Shown: positions 28,294-36,098 of the stretch, in pieces
Layout: every line of letters begins with the position of its first letter
Position numbering within the stretch: the first letter of the stretch is position 1
From: UBA4874 sp002399435
Lineage (GTDB): Bacteria > Bacillota > Clostridia > Caldicoprobacterales > DTU083
Reading direction: 5' to 3'
Length of the DNA: 64,000 bases
Assembly: GCA_036823195.1 (NCBI GenBank)
Contig: DAISGI010000004.1
Span: 1 to 64,000 of the forward strand
Program-made: the position numbers and the translations under genes
The notes under the pieces: model-generated
The model's database searches: none
Seen by the model: only the letters and a program-made list of their open reading frames with translations
Told to the model about the DNA's origin: nothing

Positions 28294-28932
28294 CTACGAT
28301 AACGATTTGATCTCTTTTTTGAAATCCTTCAATGTTTTACCGGACTCTTTCTTGAGCTGTTGTGTCAGATTGGCCGGATAAATCCGTTCATCTTCCGCAA
28401 TATAATAGTATCCATCCTGCAGTGCAACAGCTGTATAACCGCCTCTGCTGTATGGATTCAGCATAAACACCAGTCGATCCCCTTCTTTGAATTTGGGGCT
28501 GATCTCAAGCGCAACCGGCGTAATATACATCATGATTTTTTTGCCTTCCTCTTCCGCATGTCCCTTCAGTGTTTCATTAATACGAAGTTCAATTGGCCGT
28601 ACAGTAAATTTATCCTTGGTCATACCAGCCTTTTTAGATAACTTTTCATCCGTAGAACCCTTCTTTGGAACAAATTCCAGCTCTTCGTCTTGTAGTACCC
28701 TGGAAACCGTGGCGTCTACAATCAGGCTGGATTCCCGTACCAGATCCGATAGGCCTAATGGCACCTCTGAGATCAAAGCCGGCGGAGGAAGCGTCGGATA
28801 ATCCGACTGATGGGAAGACCCAAGCTTATCATGACCATTTTGGGAGTATGAACTTCCACAAGCAGTCATAATGGCTATTCCCATAAAAGCAACCATACAA
28901 ATCAGAATACTCTTTTTCAATTTAGAAGTCAT
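28294..28932 (-). CDS. Putative lipoprotein, function unknown
   Basis: 212 residues. A basic N-terminus, a hydrophobic stretch and a lipobox ending in Cys25 (IMTAC-GSS) make it a secreted lipoprotein. The mature part has SDLVRESSLIVDATVSRV and a beta-rich body with FKEGDRLVFMLNPY, which resembles proteins I cannot place. ATG at 28932 is preferred over 28944, because the AAGGA site is too close to the earlier one. Single gene, convergent with the peptidase. Confidence 0.7.
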   Translation of the reverse strand: MTSKLKKSILICMVAFMGIAIMTACGSSYSQNGHDKLGSSHQSDYPTLPPPALISEVPLGLSDLVRESSLIVDATVSRVLQDEELEFVPKKGSTDEKLSKKAGMTKDKFTVRPIELRINETLKGHAEEEGKKIMMYITPVALEISPKFKEGDRLVFMLNPYSRGGYTAVALQDGYYYIAEDERIYPANLTQQLKKESGKTLKDFKKEIKSLS

Positions 28933-29155
28933 ATTGCTACCCATCCTTTCCAGTGATAGAATCCCATCACATTTACATCATATGGTGCTCATTTCGTTAG
29001 CGCTGTTACAAGTAAGAAACATTAGACAATTCGAATACAACACAAATTCGGAGATTCATAATAAAAGCTACAAGAAGTGATGTCTTTTCCTGCTGGTCTC
29101 ATGTTAGCTTCCTGGGGCAAATTAATTATGATGATTACCCCTACGCTTGTTATTA

Positions 29156-29178
29156 TACACTATATTTCCAATAGTGTA
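29156..29178. promoter_or_regulatory. Perfect 8-bp palindromic arms upstream of the ABC fragment/splB
   Basis: TACACTAT (29156-29163) and ATAGTGTA (29171-29178) with a 7-nt spacer, 53 nt before the start of the ABC-exporter remnant. It looks like a dimeric repressor operator (GntR/YtrA or BlaI/MarR-like in size). No such regulator is encoded next to it now. Confidence 0.55.
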
Positions 29179-29230
29179 AAGCTTTTAACAACTATTTGTG
29201 CCGCTGTTGGCAGTTGAAATGGAGGACAAC

Positions 29231-29506
29231 ATGAGAAATATTATTATTCGGGCATGGGGATTTGTCCGTCATCTGCGCACAAGAATTATTGCCACCCAAG
29301 TCCTGATGATTATCGCTTCCTTACTGTGGCTTGCGTTACCGCTTATCCTGGGGCAGATCTTTAATGCGAAGCATAACCTTTCTTATCTGAAAGAGCCCTA
29401 TCAAATAATCTTTATCATTTCCGGAAACCATAATAATCAGCAAGAGCGAAAGCCGCCGTGTTCCATAACCCCGTCGGTGCCTTTCGCAGAAAGGCGGAAT
29501 ATAAAA
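29231..29506 (+). pseudogene. N-terminal fragment of an ABC exporter, in frame with splB
   Basis: The frame starts at ATG 29231 with GGAGG 5 nt upstream. It encodes about 46 residues that read as the first helix of an ABC exporter membrane domain (FVRHLRTRIIATQVLMIIA, WLALPLILGQIFNA). After that the similarity stops and the sequence runs on, in frame, through a stretch of no recognisable homology into splB. I read it as an exporter truncated by rearrangement, with its operator and ribosome site left behind. It could alternatively give splB a membrane anchor as a fusion. Confidence 0.5.
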
Positions 29507-30508
29507 ATGGATATGCGCTTTGATGCAGTATATTATGAGCCGGACGCGCTTGACTATGTATTGGGAAAGAAGCTCCAAAGAAAATACGCAAACTTGCCCT
29601 GGATACAGATAGAGAGTCATAACCGCATACCGGATCTGACCGCCGCAGAAAACCGGGATTTTCCGAAACTGAAAAGCCATCTTATTATCGGAGTCAGAAA
29701 GACGCACCGATATGTCCCCAACCATAAGGTCTCCGACTGGCTGGTACCCTATACGTCCTCAGGCTGCAGAGCTATGTGTCTATACTGCTATCTGGTATGC
29801 AATTACAACAAATGTGCCTATCTGCGCTTGTTTGTCAACCGTGAACAAATGCTGAGCAGGCTGCTTAAGAAGGACGCCGCCGCTCCGGTACCACAGACCT
29901 ATGAGATTGGCAGCAACAGCGATTTGCTGCTGGAAAACACCATAACAGATAATTTACCCTACACAATCGAGCACTTTGCGCATGAAGGACATGGGAATCT
30001 GACATTCCCAACGAAATTTGATATGGTAAATCCGCTGCTGACCCTTGACCATAAAGGCAAAACCATATTCCGTATGAGCGTAAATCCACAGACCGTGATC
30101 AGCCGCATAGAACTGGGCACTTCCCCGCTGCATGCAAGAATCCACGCCCTTAACGACGTGGCGGAGGCAGGATATCCAGTGGGAATGTTAATTGCGCCTG
30201 TGATCCTTCTTCCCGATTGGAAGTCGCTATATGGGGAATTGATCGGGCAATTGGCAGATGAGTTAAGCAAAAAGGTCAAAAGCAGCGGATTCATCGAGAT
30301 TATTCTGATGACGTATAGCTTTGTACAAAACGCAATTAACACGGAGGCATTTCCAAATGCCATACAGCTTTTCGACCGGAACACTATGACCGGACGCGGG
30401 CGCGGCAAATACAGGTATCGAAATGAGATACGCGCAGAGGTCGAGTCCTTTTTACGGGAAAAGCTATCGCAACAGTTGGAAACCATGCCCATATTGTACA
30501 TCTCATAG
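29507..30508 (+). CDS. splB: Spore photoproduct lyase family radical SAM protein
   Basis: 333 residues, close to the usual 340. Radical-SAM cluster Cys87-x3-Cys91-x2-Cys94 (GCRAMCLYCY), then the family motifs EIGSNSD, TIEHF, TFPTKF, FRMSVNP, GTSPL and MTGRGRGKY. It repairs the spore thymine dimer with SAM during germination, so its presence supports a spore-former. I start at ATG 29507 (AAAGGCGG 9 nt upstream), where homology begins; the frame also runs upstream in frame with the ABC remnant to 29231. At GSNSD the protein has Ser136 where, from memory, the B. subtilis enzyme carries its catalytic Cys141. Confidence 0.88.
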   Translation: MDMRFDAVYYEPDALDYVLGKKLQRKYANLPWIQIESHNRIPDLTAAENRDFPKLKSHLIIGVRKTHRYVPNHKVSDWLVPYTSSGCRAMCLYCYLVCNYNKCAYLRLFVNREQMLSRLLKKDAAAPVPQTYEIGSNSDLLLENTITDNLPYTIEHFAHEGHGNLTFPTKFDMVNPLLTLDHKGKTIFRMSVNPQTVISRIELGTSPLHARIHALNDVAEAGYPVGMLIAPVILLPDWKSLYGELIGQLADELSKKVKSSGFIEIILMTYSFVQNAINTEAFPNAIQLFDRNTMTGRGRGKYRYRNEIRAEVESFLREKLSQQLETMPILYIS

Positions 30509-30552
30509 TGCTTTTCCTACTGCCGCAGCCATTGAAGGTTTTTGTACATCAC

Positions 30553-30605
30553 AAAAAATGCTCTCCCATGGATGGCGAATCGTGTACCGCCAACAACGGG
30601 AGAGC
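30553..30605 (-). terminator. Rho-independent terminator after the M24-family gene
   Basis: On the minus strand, 8-bp outer stem GCTCTCCC / GGGAGAGC (30598-30605, 30560-30567) and inner stem TGGCG / CGCCA, followed by ATTTTTTG. It lies 24 nt after the stop at 30629. Confidence 0.85.
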
Positions 30606-30628
30606 GAGCAAACCACAATATCGTAAAA

Positions 30629-31804
30629 TCAAAAATTCAGTTCATACAGGGTACCGATAGGCCCACTCAGCACCTCGTAACCGGTGTCCGTGATGGCAAT
30701 GCCCTTTTCCCAGCGTGCTCCGAATTCCTTTGTAGATACGAAGGTATCCACCTGGAAGCACATACCCGGTTTCAAACTATAATCTGACTGTGTTTCAACC
30801 CAGGGGGCTTCCACTTCACACAGTCCCGTCCCATGCAGGGGCCCGTAAACGAAGTTCTCCCCAAAACCATGCCTTTGGAAATAATCATAAAAAGCCCTGG
30901 CAATATCCGCAGCATTTACGCCCGCTTTCAATTGCTTTTCCGTCCATTTATGTGCTTCAAGGCCAAACAGAACAACTTCCCGTCGGCGGCCTTCCAATTT
31001 GCCCAGCACAATCGGCAAACCGACAGACGCGGAATACCCGTCAATTTTTGACGACAGATTCAGCTGCACAATATCTCCTTTGCTGAATTTCCTGTAGCCG
31101 GAGCGGGAGATGGCATGCCGGGTGGAAGCTTCGGAAAATACATACATGGGAAGCCCCTCATATTCTGCTCCGTTTTCATAAATAATCCTTTGGGCCACCC
31201 CTACCATCTGGAGCTCGGTCATGCCGGGCCTGATTTCGTCAATGACCGCTTTTGTAGCCAATTCGGCAATACGGTAGCCCTCCTTCAGACATGCTATTTC
31301 AGCCGGAGACTTTATGGAACGCAGACGCACCATGATCTCATCGGCACGAATAATTTCCGCCTCAGGGAAAGCATCCCGGATTCCCTGCATGATCACCACG
31401 GTGGTATCCAGATAACTGGCGACGCCGATTCTCAGCTTTTTACCGGTAACGCCGATTGCTTCCAATGCGGTGTGAAAAGTATCAGGAACCAGTTCCGGAT
31501 ACTGCGGGTCGGCTGATTCGCGATACTCCCGCAGTACAAAGATCTTGTCGATCCTCGCGCTGTCCTGGGCAAAATAGCGGCTTTCCGGTCCTACCATCAG
31601 CGCTGCTTCCCCGGTTTGCGCGTTGATCGCCACACCAAATCGCTCGAAGACCGGCCAAAATCCGGAGAAATAACGGGCATTTCCATAATCACTCTCGGTG
31701 GAATTGACAATCAGGACATCCAACCCCATCTCTCTCGCCAATTTAGCCGCATTCGCAGCCCTTACCGCGTATTCCTTGTCCGGAATCCGAACTCTCCTTG
31801 TCAT
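30629..31804 (-). CDS. Creatinase-fold M24-family protein lacking the two metal Asp residues
   Basis: 391 residues: an N-terminal creatinase-type domain (about 1-140) and a C-terminal pita-bread fold. In metal-dependent aminopeptidases, two Asp, one His and two Glu bind metal. Here the first Asp position reads IVQLNLSS (Asn) and the second GYSASVG (no Asp), while the His loop HGTGLCEVEAP and the Glu of RWEKGIAI remain. Loss of the metal site is typical of creatinase (creatine amidinohydrolase) rather than Xaa-Pro peptidases. The gene sits directly after a creatininase-family gene, so a related amidino or cyclic-amide hydrolase is a reasonable guess, but a peptidase-like non-metal enzyme cannot be excluded. 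Start at 31804, with GGAG 7 nt upstream. Confidence 0.78.
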   Translation of the reverse strand: MTRRVRIPDKEYAVRAANAAKLAREMGLDVLIVNSTESDYGNARYFSGFWPVFERFGVAINAQTGEAALMVGPESRYFAQDSARIDKIFVLREYRESADPQYPELVPDTFHTALEAIGVTGKKLRIGVASYLDTTVVIMQGIRDAFPEAEIIRADEIMVRLRSIKSPAEIACLKEGYRIAELATKAVIDEIRPGMTELQMVGVAQRIIYENGAEYEGLPMYVFSEASTRHAISRSGYRKFSKGDIVQLNLSSKIDGYSASVGLPIVLGKLEGRRREVVLFGLEAHKWTEKQLKAGVNAADIARAFYDYFQRHGFGENFVYGPLHGTGLCEVEAPWVETQSDYSLKPGMCFQVDTFVSTKEFGARWEKGIAITDTGYEVLSGPIGTLYELNF

Positions 31805-31841
31805 TTTCATTCTCCTCTGCTTCCTTTTTTCATTCTATAAA

Positions 31842-31952
31842 AGTGCGTTTTACCACGTCTGTTATTGATACAATCAAGAGTGCGTTTTAGCACGCCTGTT
31901 ATTGATACAATCAAGAGTGCGTTTTACCGCTCCTGTTATTTATACAATCAGA
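31842..31952. repeat. Three 37-bp tandem repeats overlapping a stop codon
   Basis: Units of 37 bp start at 31842, 31879 and 31916. Each contains GTGCGTTTTA(G/C)CAC-like and TTGATACAATCAA palindromic parts. The third unit covers the last three codons and stop of the creatininase-like gene (stop at 31940), so the array starts at the gene end and runs downstream to 37 nt before the M24 gene. Confidence 0.88.
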
Positions 31953-32677
31953 CTTCTGAGGCGCTCAACGATTCTTTTCGTCATCTGCCGGCCGATTTCC
32001 GGGCTGGCTTCCTGAGCAGAACGGGCAAACCATGCCCGGTTGTCCTGCCGGCGCTCATATTTTACCGCTGCCGGAGCCAGGTGGCTTAACAACGAAGTCT
32101 CCCATTTGCCGGCATGATCAAAACCAAATTCATCAGTAATGGACTGCTCGCTAATGGTAAGTACTTTGATCCAGTTCCATGGGTTATCCTTATCTTCCTG
32201 ACCCAGGCTCTCGTAAAAAGCCGCATTTTTTTCGTCCCCCCACCAGCCATAGCCTTTCTTATTCTGCAGAAATTCAAATACAGCCGTTTTTGCAGCTTTC
32301 ATGACGCTTAACCCCATAGGGTTCAGGGCCTCACTCTGATGAAAGTAAAATACATAGATATTCCGCCAGCCGCCGTCCAGCAGCGAAATGAATATATCGT
32401 GAAACATCTTCTCAAAGGCGTCATAATCCACATGGATGGAACAGGGTTGTTCCGGTCCGGCTACAGCCCAGCTGGCCGGGCCATACCAAAAAGGAGGGGC
32501 CAGCACCATGTTGCGCTCTTTTTCCAGGATTTCCAGGGATCTCTCAGCGATAAACGTATCGCAGCCTACGGCCATATGCTCGGCATGATACTCAATCACC
32601 CCGAGGGGAATGGCCAGCGGCCAATTCTCCTCCCTTGCTTTTTTCAGTTCCCTTGGATATGCATAACTCAGTTTCAT
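31940..32677 (-). CDS. Creatininase-family amidohydrolase
   Basis: 245 residues. Metal-ligand pattern of the creatininase family: Glu29-x-His31 (GVIEYHAEH), Asp40 (GCDTF), His113/Glu116 (FHQSEA) and His188...Glu193 (DHAGKWETS, matching the family HAGexETS). Members open cyclic amides (creatininase) or deformylate (FAPy deformylase), usually as hexamers. Downstream lies a creatinase-fold protein; upstream a LacI regulator and a candidate operator. Together they suggest breakdown of creatinine or a similar cyclic guanidino compound, or of an amide-bearing sugar. Start ATG 32677 with AGGGAGG upstream. Confidence 0.85.
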   Translation of the reverse strand: MKLSYAYPRELKKAREENWPLAIPLGVIEYHAEHMAVGCDTFIAERSLEILEKERNMVLAPPFWYGPASWAVAGPEQPCSIHVDYDAFEKMFHDIFISLLDGGWRNIYVFYFHQSEALNPMGLSVMKAAKTAVFEFLQNKKGYGWWGDEKNAAFYESLGQEDKDNPWNWIKVLTISEQSITDEFGFDHAGKWETSLLSHLAPAAVKYERRQDNRAWFARSAQEASPEIGRQMTKRIVERLRSLIV

Positions 32678-32732
32678 GCAAAAACCTCCCTTTATTATAG
32701 TAAATATCCCTTGCGTGCCTGCATCTGTTGAA

Positions 32733-32782
32733 GCAATCGTTTGCCTTATTTATCAGAATAGAATTGCTGCCTCCCCGTCCAA
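32733..32782 (-). promoter_or_regulatory. Promoter and LacI-type operator before the creatininase-like gene
   Basis: On the minus strand -35 TTGGAC (32777-32782), a 16-nt spacer and -10 TATTCT (32755-32760) give a start near 32748. Just downstream is GCAAACGATTGC (32733-32744), a near-perfect palindrome with the central CG typical of LacI-family operators. It lies between the LacI gene and the genes it probably controls. Confidence 0.5.
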
Positions 32783-32872
32783 TTACCGCCTGAAGTCTGC
32801 GTCCGGGATAAATAAACCATAGTGGATCGTGCGTAGGCAAGACCATCATCGTCATCCGGATCATTTCATCCA

Positions 32873-33871
32873 TTACCAGGACTCTCCATCGTATAAGGAT
32901 GGCTTTAAGATTAGATTTCTGTAGATTTTTTTGGATTGTCCGTTATTGATTTTATCAAGAAGGATGGTTGCCGCCTGAATCCCTATTTCCAGAGGATCCT
33001 GGTTCATGGAGGTAATTTTAGGAGAAATCAACCCTGTATCGTCAATGGCATCAAAAGCTACAACCGCCATGTCCCCGGGAACGGCAAGACCTTTTTCCTT
33101 CAGAACACCTATTGCGCCGTACGCCATATAATTATTTGCGACGACTATGGCTTCAGGCGGAGCATCAAGGGACAAAAGCCGTCTCATGGCTTGCCGGCCG
33201 GAAGGTTTTTTGAAATCTCCTTTCACGACCCAGTCCTCCCTCATGGGAAGACCTGCTTTTCCCATAGCGATCTTAAACCCCAAATATCGGTCATGCCCTG
33301 TGCTTTGACTCATCGGACCCGAGATCATGCCGATTTTTTGATAGCCATGTTCAATCAGCTGATCGGTAAGCTTTATCGCAGCATTGATATTATCGATGGA
33401 AACGGAGTCGAACCCTTCCAGATCATCGGGTATATTATCTATCAGCACTACCGGTGTACCCAGCTTAATGAGCTGCCGAATGCTTTCGCTGTCTTCTCCG
33501 ACACTTGCGAGAATCAAACCGCAAATCTGCTTGCTTAAAAGAGTCTCAAGCGCTTCCTGCTCCAGCTGGGTATCCTCATCAGAATTACAGACAAAAAGCG
33601 TAAACCCGTTTTCACGCAAGACGGACTGCGCGCCTTTTATCACATTGGCATAGAAACTATTGATCATATCAGAAGCAATGATCCCAACACTGTTACCGCT
33701 TTTCGATCGCAGTGATCTGGCTATGTCGTTGGGAATGTAATTATACCGCTTCGCCGCTTCCAACACTTTTTTTCTGGTTTCTTCACTTATCCTTCCTGTA
33801 TTGTTGATGGCACGGGAAACGGTGGAGACCGAAAGCCCGAGTTCTTCTGCAATACCCTTAAGATTCAGCAC
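32873..33871 (-). CDS. LacI-family transcriptional regulator
   Basis: 332 residues. N-terminal helix-turn-helix and hinge (GIAEELGLSVSTVSRAINN, YIPNDIARSLRSKSGNSVG), then a periplasmic-binding-protein-like sensor with effector-site residues (IIASDMINSFYANV, DSVSIDN, SGPMSQSTG, NNYMAYGA, AFDAIDDTG). Start codon GTG at 33871; the ribosome site AAGGAG is about 15 nt away, longer than ideal. It precedes the creatininase-like gene on the same strand and follows the two glycosidase-like genes, so it may control both sides. Confidence 0.9.
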   Translation of the reverse strand: MLNLKGIAEELGLSVSTVSRAINNTGRISEETRKKVLEAAKRYNYIPNDIARSLRSKSGNSVGIIASDMINSFYANVIKGAQSVLRENGFTLFVCNSDEDTQLEQEALETLLSKQICGLILASVGEDSESIRQLIKLGTPVVLIDNIPDDLEGFDSVSIDNINAAIKLTDQLIEHGYQKIGMISGPMSQSTGHDRYLGFKIAMGKAGLPMREDWVVKGDFKKPSGRQAMRRLLSLDAPPEAIVVANNYMAYGAIGVLKEKGLAVPGDMAVVAFDAIDDTGLISPKITSMNQDPLEIGIQAATILLDKINNGQSKKIYRNLILKPSLYDGESW

Positions 33872-33932
33872 TATAGCAAATCACACTCTCCTTCAATATT
33901 TTAATCAAAATACTTTAATGGTCAAAGCACTT

Positions 33933-36080
33933 TTATTTTCTACGGTCATTCAGTTTTAATGCGGCCAGATAAGCCGGCAATTCCACTTCCATCACGGAAG
34001 TAACCTGCCTGATCTTCCATTTCAAATGGAAGGCATCCGTCATATACTCCATACTGGGTTCCCATCCCAGCCGGGAATCTGCCTCTACGAGAGGAATCGT
34101 ATCCTTTGCATTTTTGATTTCCGCTCTTCCAATATCTGTCATCCGATCAACCAGTTCGCCGATCCTCTTCTCATCCGTTTCAACGAGCAATTGCATTTTC
34201 AAGGTGTACCACTGCTTGACGTGAATGGTGGTTTTGACGCAATTGACGATGAACTTTCCAAGATTCATCATGGCGAACGCGTCACTTTTCCTGTTTTCCG
34301 GAAGTCTTTCGTAAACCTTTTCCAGACAGTCCACCCCGTGTTCAAAGCATTCCCGCATCTTTTTCAGCCTGGCTATCTCAACCGGAAGCCTGAACTGAAA
34401 CAGGGAACTCCTCCCATTATCCGCCGCTCTGTAATTGGTGTGACAGATCCGGTTCCCTCCGAACATGGCATGGGGAACAGAAGGAATCCTGACATCCGCG
34501 CGAAATACAAGCGGATAGGACGGACCGATCCGGAAGGGCCCATACTGATCCTCATTGGTTGATACATAATATCGAATTCCCTCACTCCAGGCCTTCCAGG
34601 CTTCCAGCGCCAAGTCTTCCCCCTCTTCTCCAAAATCCCTTCGGGCTATCCTCCTGCAGATTTCATCGCTGTCAGGAGAAGGCTCCCAATAGGACCATTT
34701 TGCCAGCTCACTGATAAAGGAAGGCCACCAGCCGTAATGATGAGACTCCATCAGACCGCTCAGGCCCCACTTTTTCCGTGCTGCATGCAGTCCCTCATAG
34801 CGTTTCATCCACTGATACGGAGCCGGTTCATAAGGAATAACACCGATGTCCCAGGTTAGTCCACCTGTATTGCACATTGTATAAAGCCTTATCCCTCTTT
34901 CATGGGCTATTTCCGCCTCACTTGTGAAATACTCCCCCGGCCCCTCAAAGGATAAGGTATAATCAACACAGGTGCTGGTTACATGATCTGTCCTGATCTT
35001 TTCAAACATTTCAAATGTTACGAGCAGCGTAATGTCCGTGGGTATATTCTTCAGCAATTCAACTCTGTGTTCCTTATCTACGTATCCCCAATTATAAGTC
35101 CAGAATACAATATCAGCATCCGCCTTATGCTTTCTGATTACTTTTTTTATAAGGTTCAGCCATTGGGGATAATCCCTGCACGGCCACCAGCCCGGGCTGG
35201 GCTTGCCGGTTGGCAGTCCGTCTGCTGAGTTTTCCTCATGCGGTCTGCCGGATGTATTCGGATCTTTGCTCGGAAACTCCACAGATTCTCCTACCAGAAC
35301 AACCCCTTTCAAGTCCGGACTTTTCTGAAATAATCTCCCATATGTGCCATCATAGTACTCTTCGGCATCTGTGTCGTCCGGATGTCTGGAACTCTTTAAA
35401 CTGCTGTATGCATACACGTCTATCCCATAGCCTGCGGCGCGATAGATCAATTCATTGAAGTCCAAATACCCTGTGGGCGTCAGATCAACATCTTTTACAA
35501 ATACAAGGATGGCATCCATCCCTGCGTGAGCAATGGCATTCAGATGCGAATCCGGGAACCTATCCAGCCCATAACCCGAATGAACCATCCTGGGTGAAAA
35601 CAGGGGCTTTCTGCACTCATCCCCTGTTTTCAGGATCGGAGAACATCTTAGGTTCATCAGGTCTTCCAGATAGAAGCATCCCTGTGCAGCTCCCCTGTCG
35701 TCATATCCACATATCATGACCTTATCGGCTGTGCATAGCATCCGGTAGCTGCGCAAGGTATCCAATCCTTTCGCCAAAGAACGGCTGTCTTTTCCGGTAA
35801 GCAGGAAAATCTTCCGGATATCCTGCTCCCAATCACTTCCGATATGGCAGGTGCTTTTCAGTCGAACGGAGATACCCATTGAAACAAAGAAATAATCCTG
35901 CAGATCCTTTGCCGCATTCACAAGGACTCTGCCTGCATTCTTCGGTATGATAATATCCCATCTGTCGTCTATTTGAATTTCGCCCTTTCCGGGACGGATG
36001 GTATGATCTCTTCTTTCCGGCTTATGCACGTTCAGCAAACGTTTCCTGAAATCATAGTTTTCTTCGGCCATTTCCTCCAT
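33933..36080 (-). CDS. Glycoside hydrolase-like protein (GH20/GH67-type domains)
   Basis: 715 residues without signal peptide. The first 150 residues show the alpha/beta N-terminal domain found in GH20, GH67 and GH84 enzymes (IPKNAGRVLVNAAKDLQDYF, TGKDSRSL, YDDRGAAQGCFYLEDL). The barrel follows (FSPRMVHSG, MDAILVFVKD, DVYAYSS, VVLVGESVEFP, FWTYNWGYVD). The GES...E region and YNWGY could contribute the acid pair, but I cannot assign the catalytic residues. A cytoplasmic hydrolase of N-acetylated or uronic glycans is a fair guess. Start at 36080, 18 nt after the DUF4838 gene; ATG 36071 is an alternative. It belongs to the operon starting at 42606. Confidence 0.68.
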   Translation of the reverse strand: MEEMAEENYDFRKRLLNVHKPERRDHTIRPGKGEIQIDDRWDIIIPKNAGRVLVNAAKDLQDYFFVSMGISVRLKSTCHIGSDWEQDIRKIFLLTGKDSRSLAKGLDTLRSYRMLCTADKVMICGYDDRGAAQGCFYLEDLMNLRCSPILKTGDECRKPLFSPRMVHSGYGLDRFPDSHLNAIAHAGMDAILVFVKDVDLTPTGYLDFNELIYRAAGYGIDVYAYSSLKSSRHPDDTDAEEYYDGTYGRLFQKSPDLKGVVLVGESVEFPSKDPNTSGRPHEENSADGLPTGKPSPGWWPCRDYPQWLNLIKKVIRKHKADADIVFWTYNWGYVDKEHRVELLKNIPTDITLLVTFEMFEKIRTDHVTSTCVDYTLSFEGPGEYFTSEAEIAHERGIRLYTMCNTGGLTWDIGVIPYEPAPYQWMKRYEGLHAARKKWGLSGLMESHHYGWWPSFISELAKWSYWEPSPDSDEICRRIARRDFGEEGEDLALEAWKAWSEGIRYYVSTNEDQYGPFRIGPSYPLVFRADVRIPSVPHAMFGGNRICHTNYRAADNGRSSLFQFRLPVEIARLKKMRECFEHGVDCLEKVYERLPENRKSDAFAMMNLGKFIVNCVKTTIHVKQWYTLKMQLLVETDEKRIGELVDRMTDIGRAEIKNAKDTIPLVEADSRLGWEPSMEYMTDAFHLKWKIRQVTSVMEVELPAYLAALKLNDRRK

Positions 36081-36098
36081 GCTCCTTCTTCCATATCC

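Noticed and set aside
32694..32699. TATAAT directly upstream of the creatininase-like ribosome site as its -10 box
   Set aside because: Transcription would start inside the ribosome site and there is no matching -35; the upstream promoter at 32755-32782 is better.
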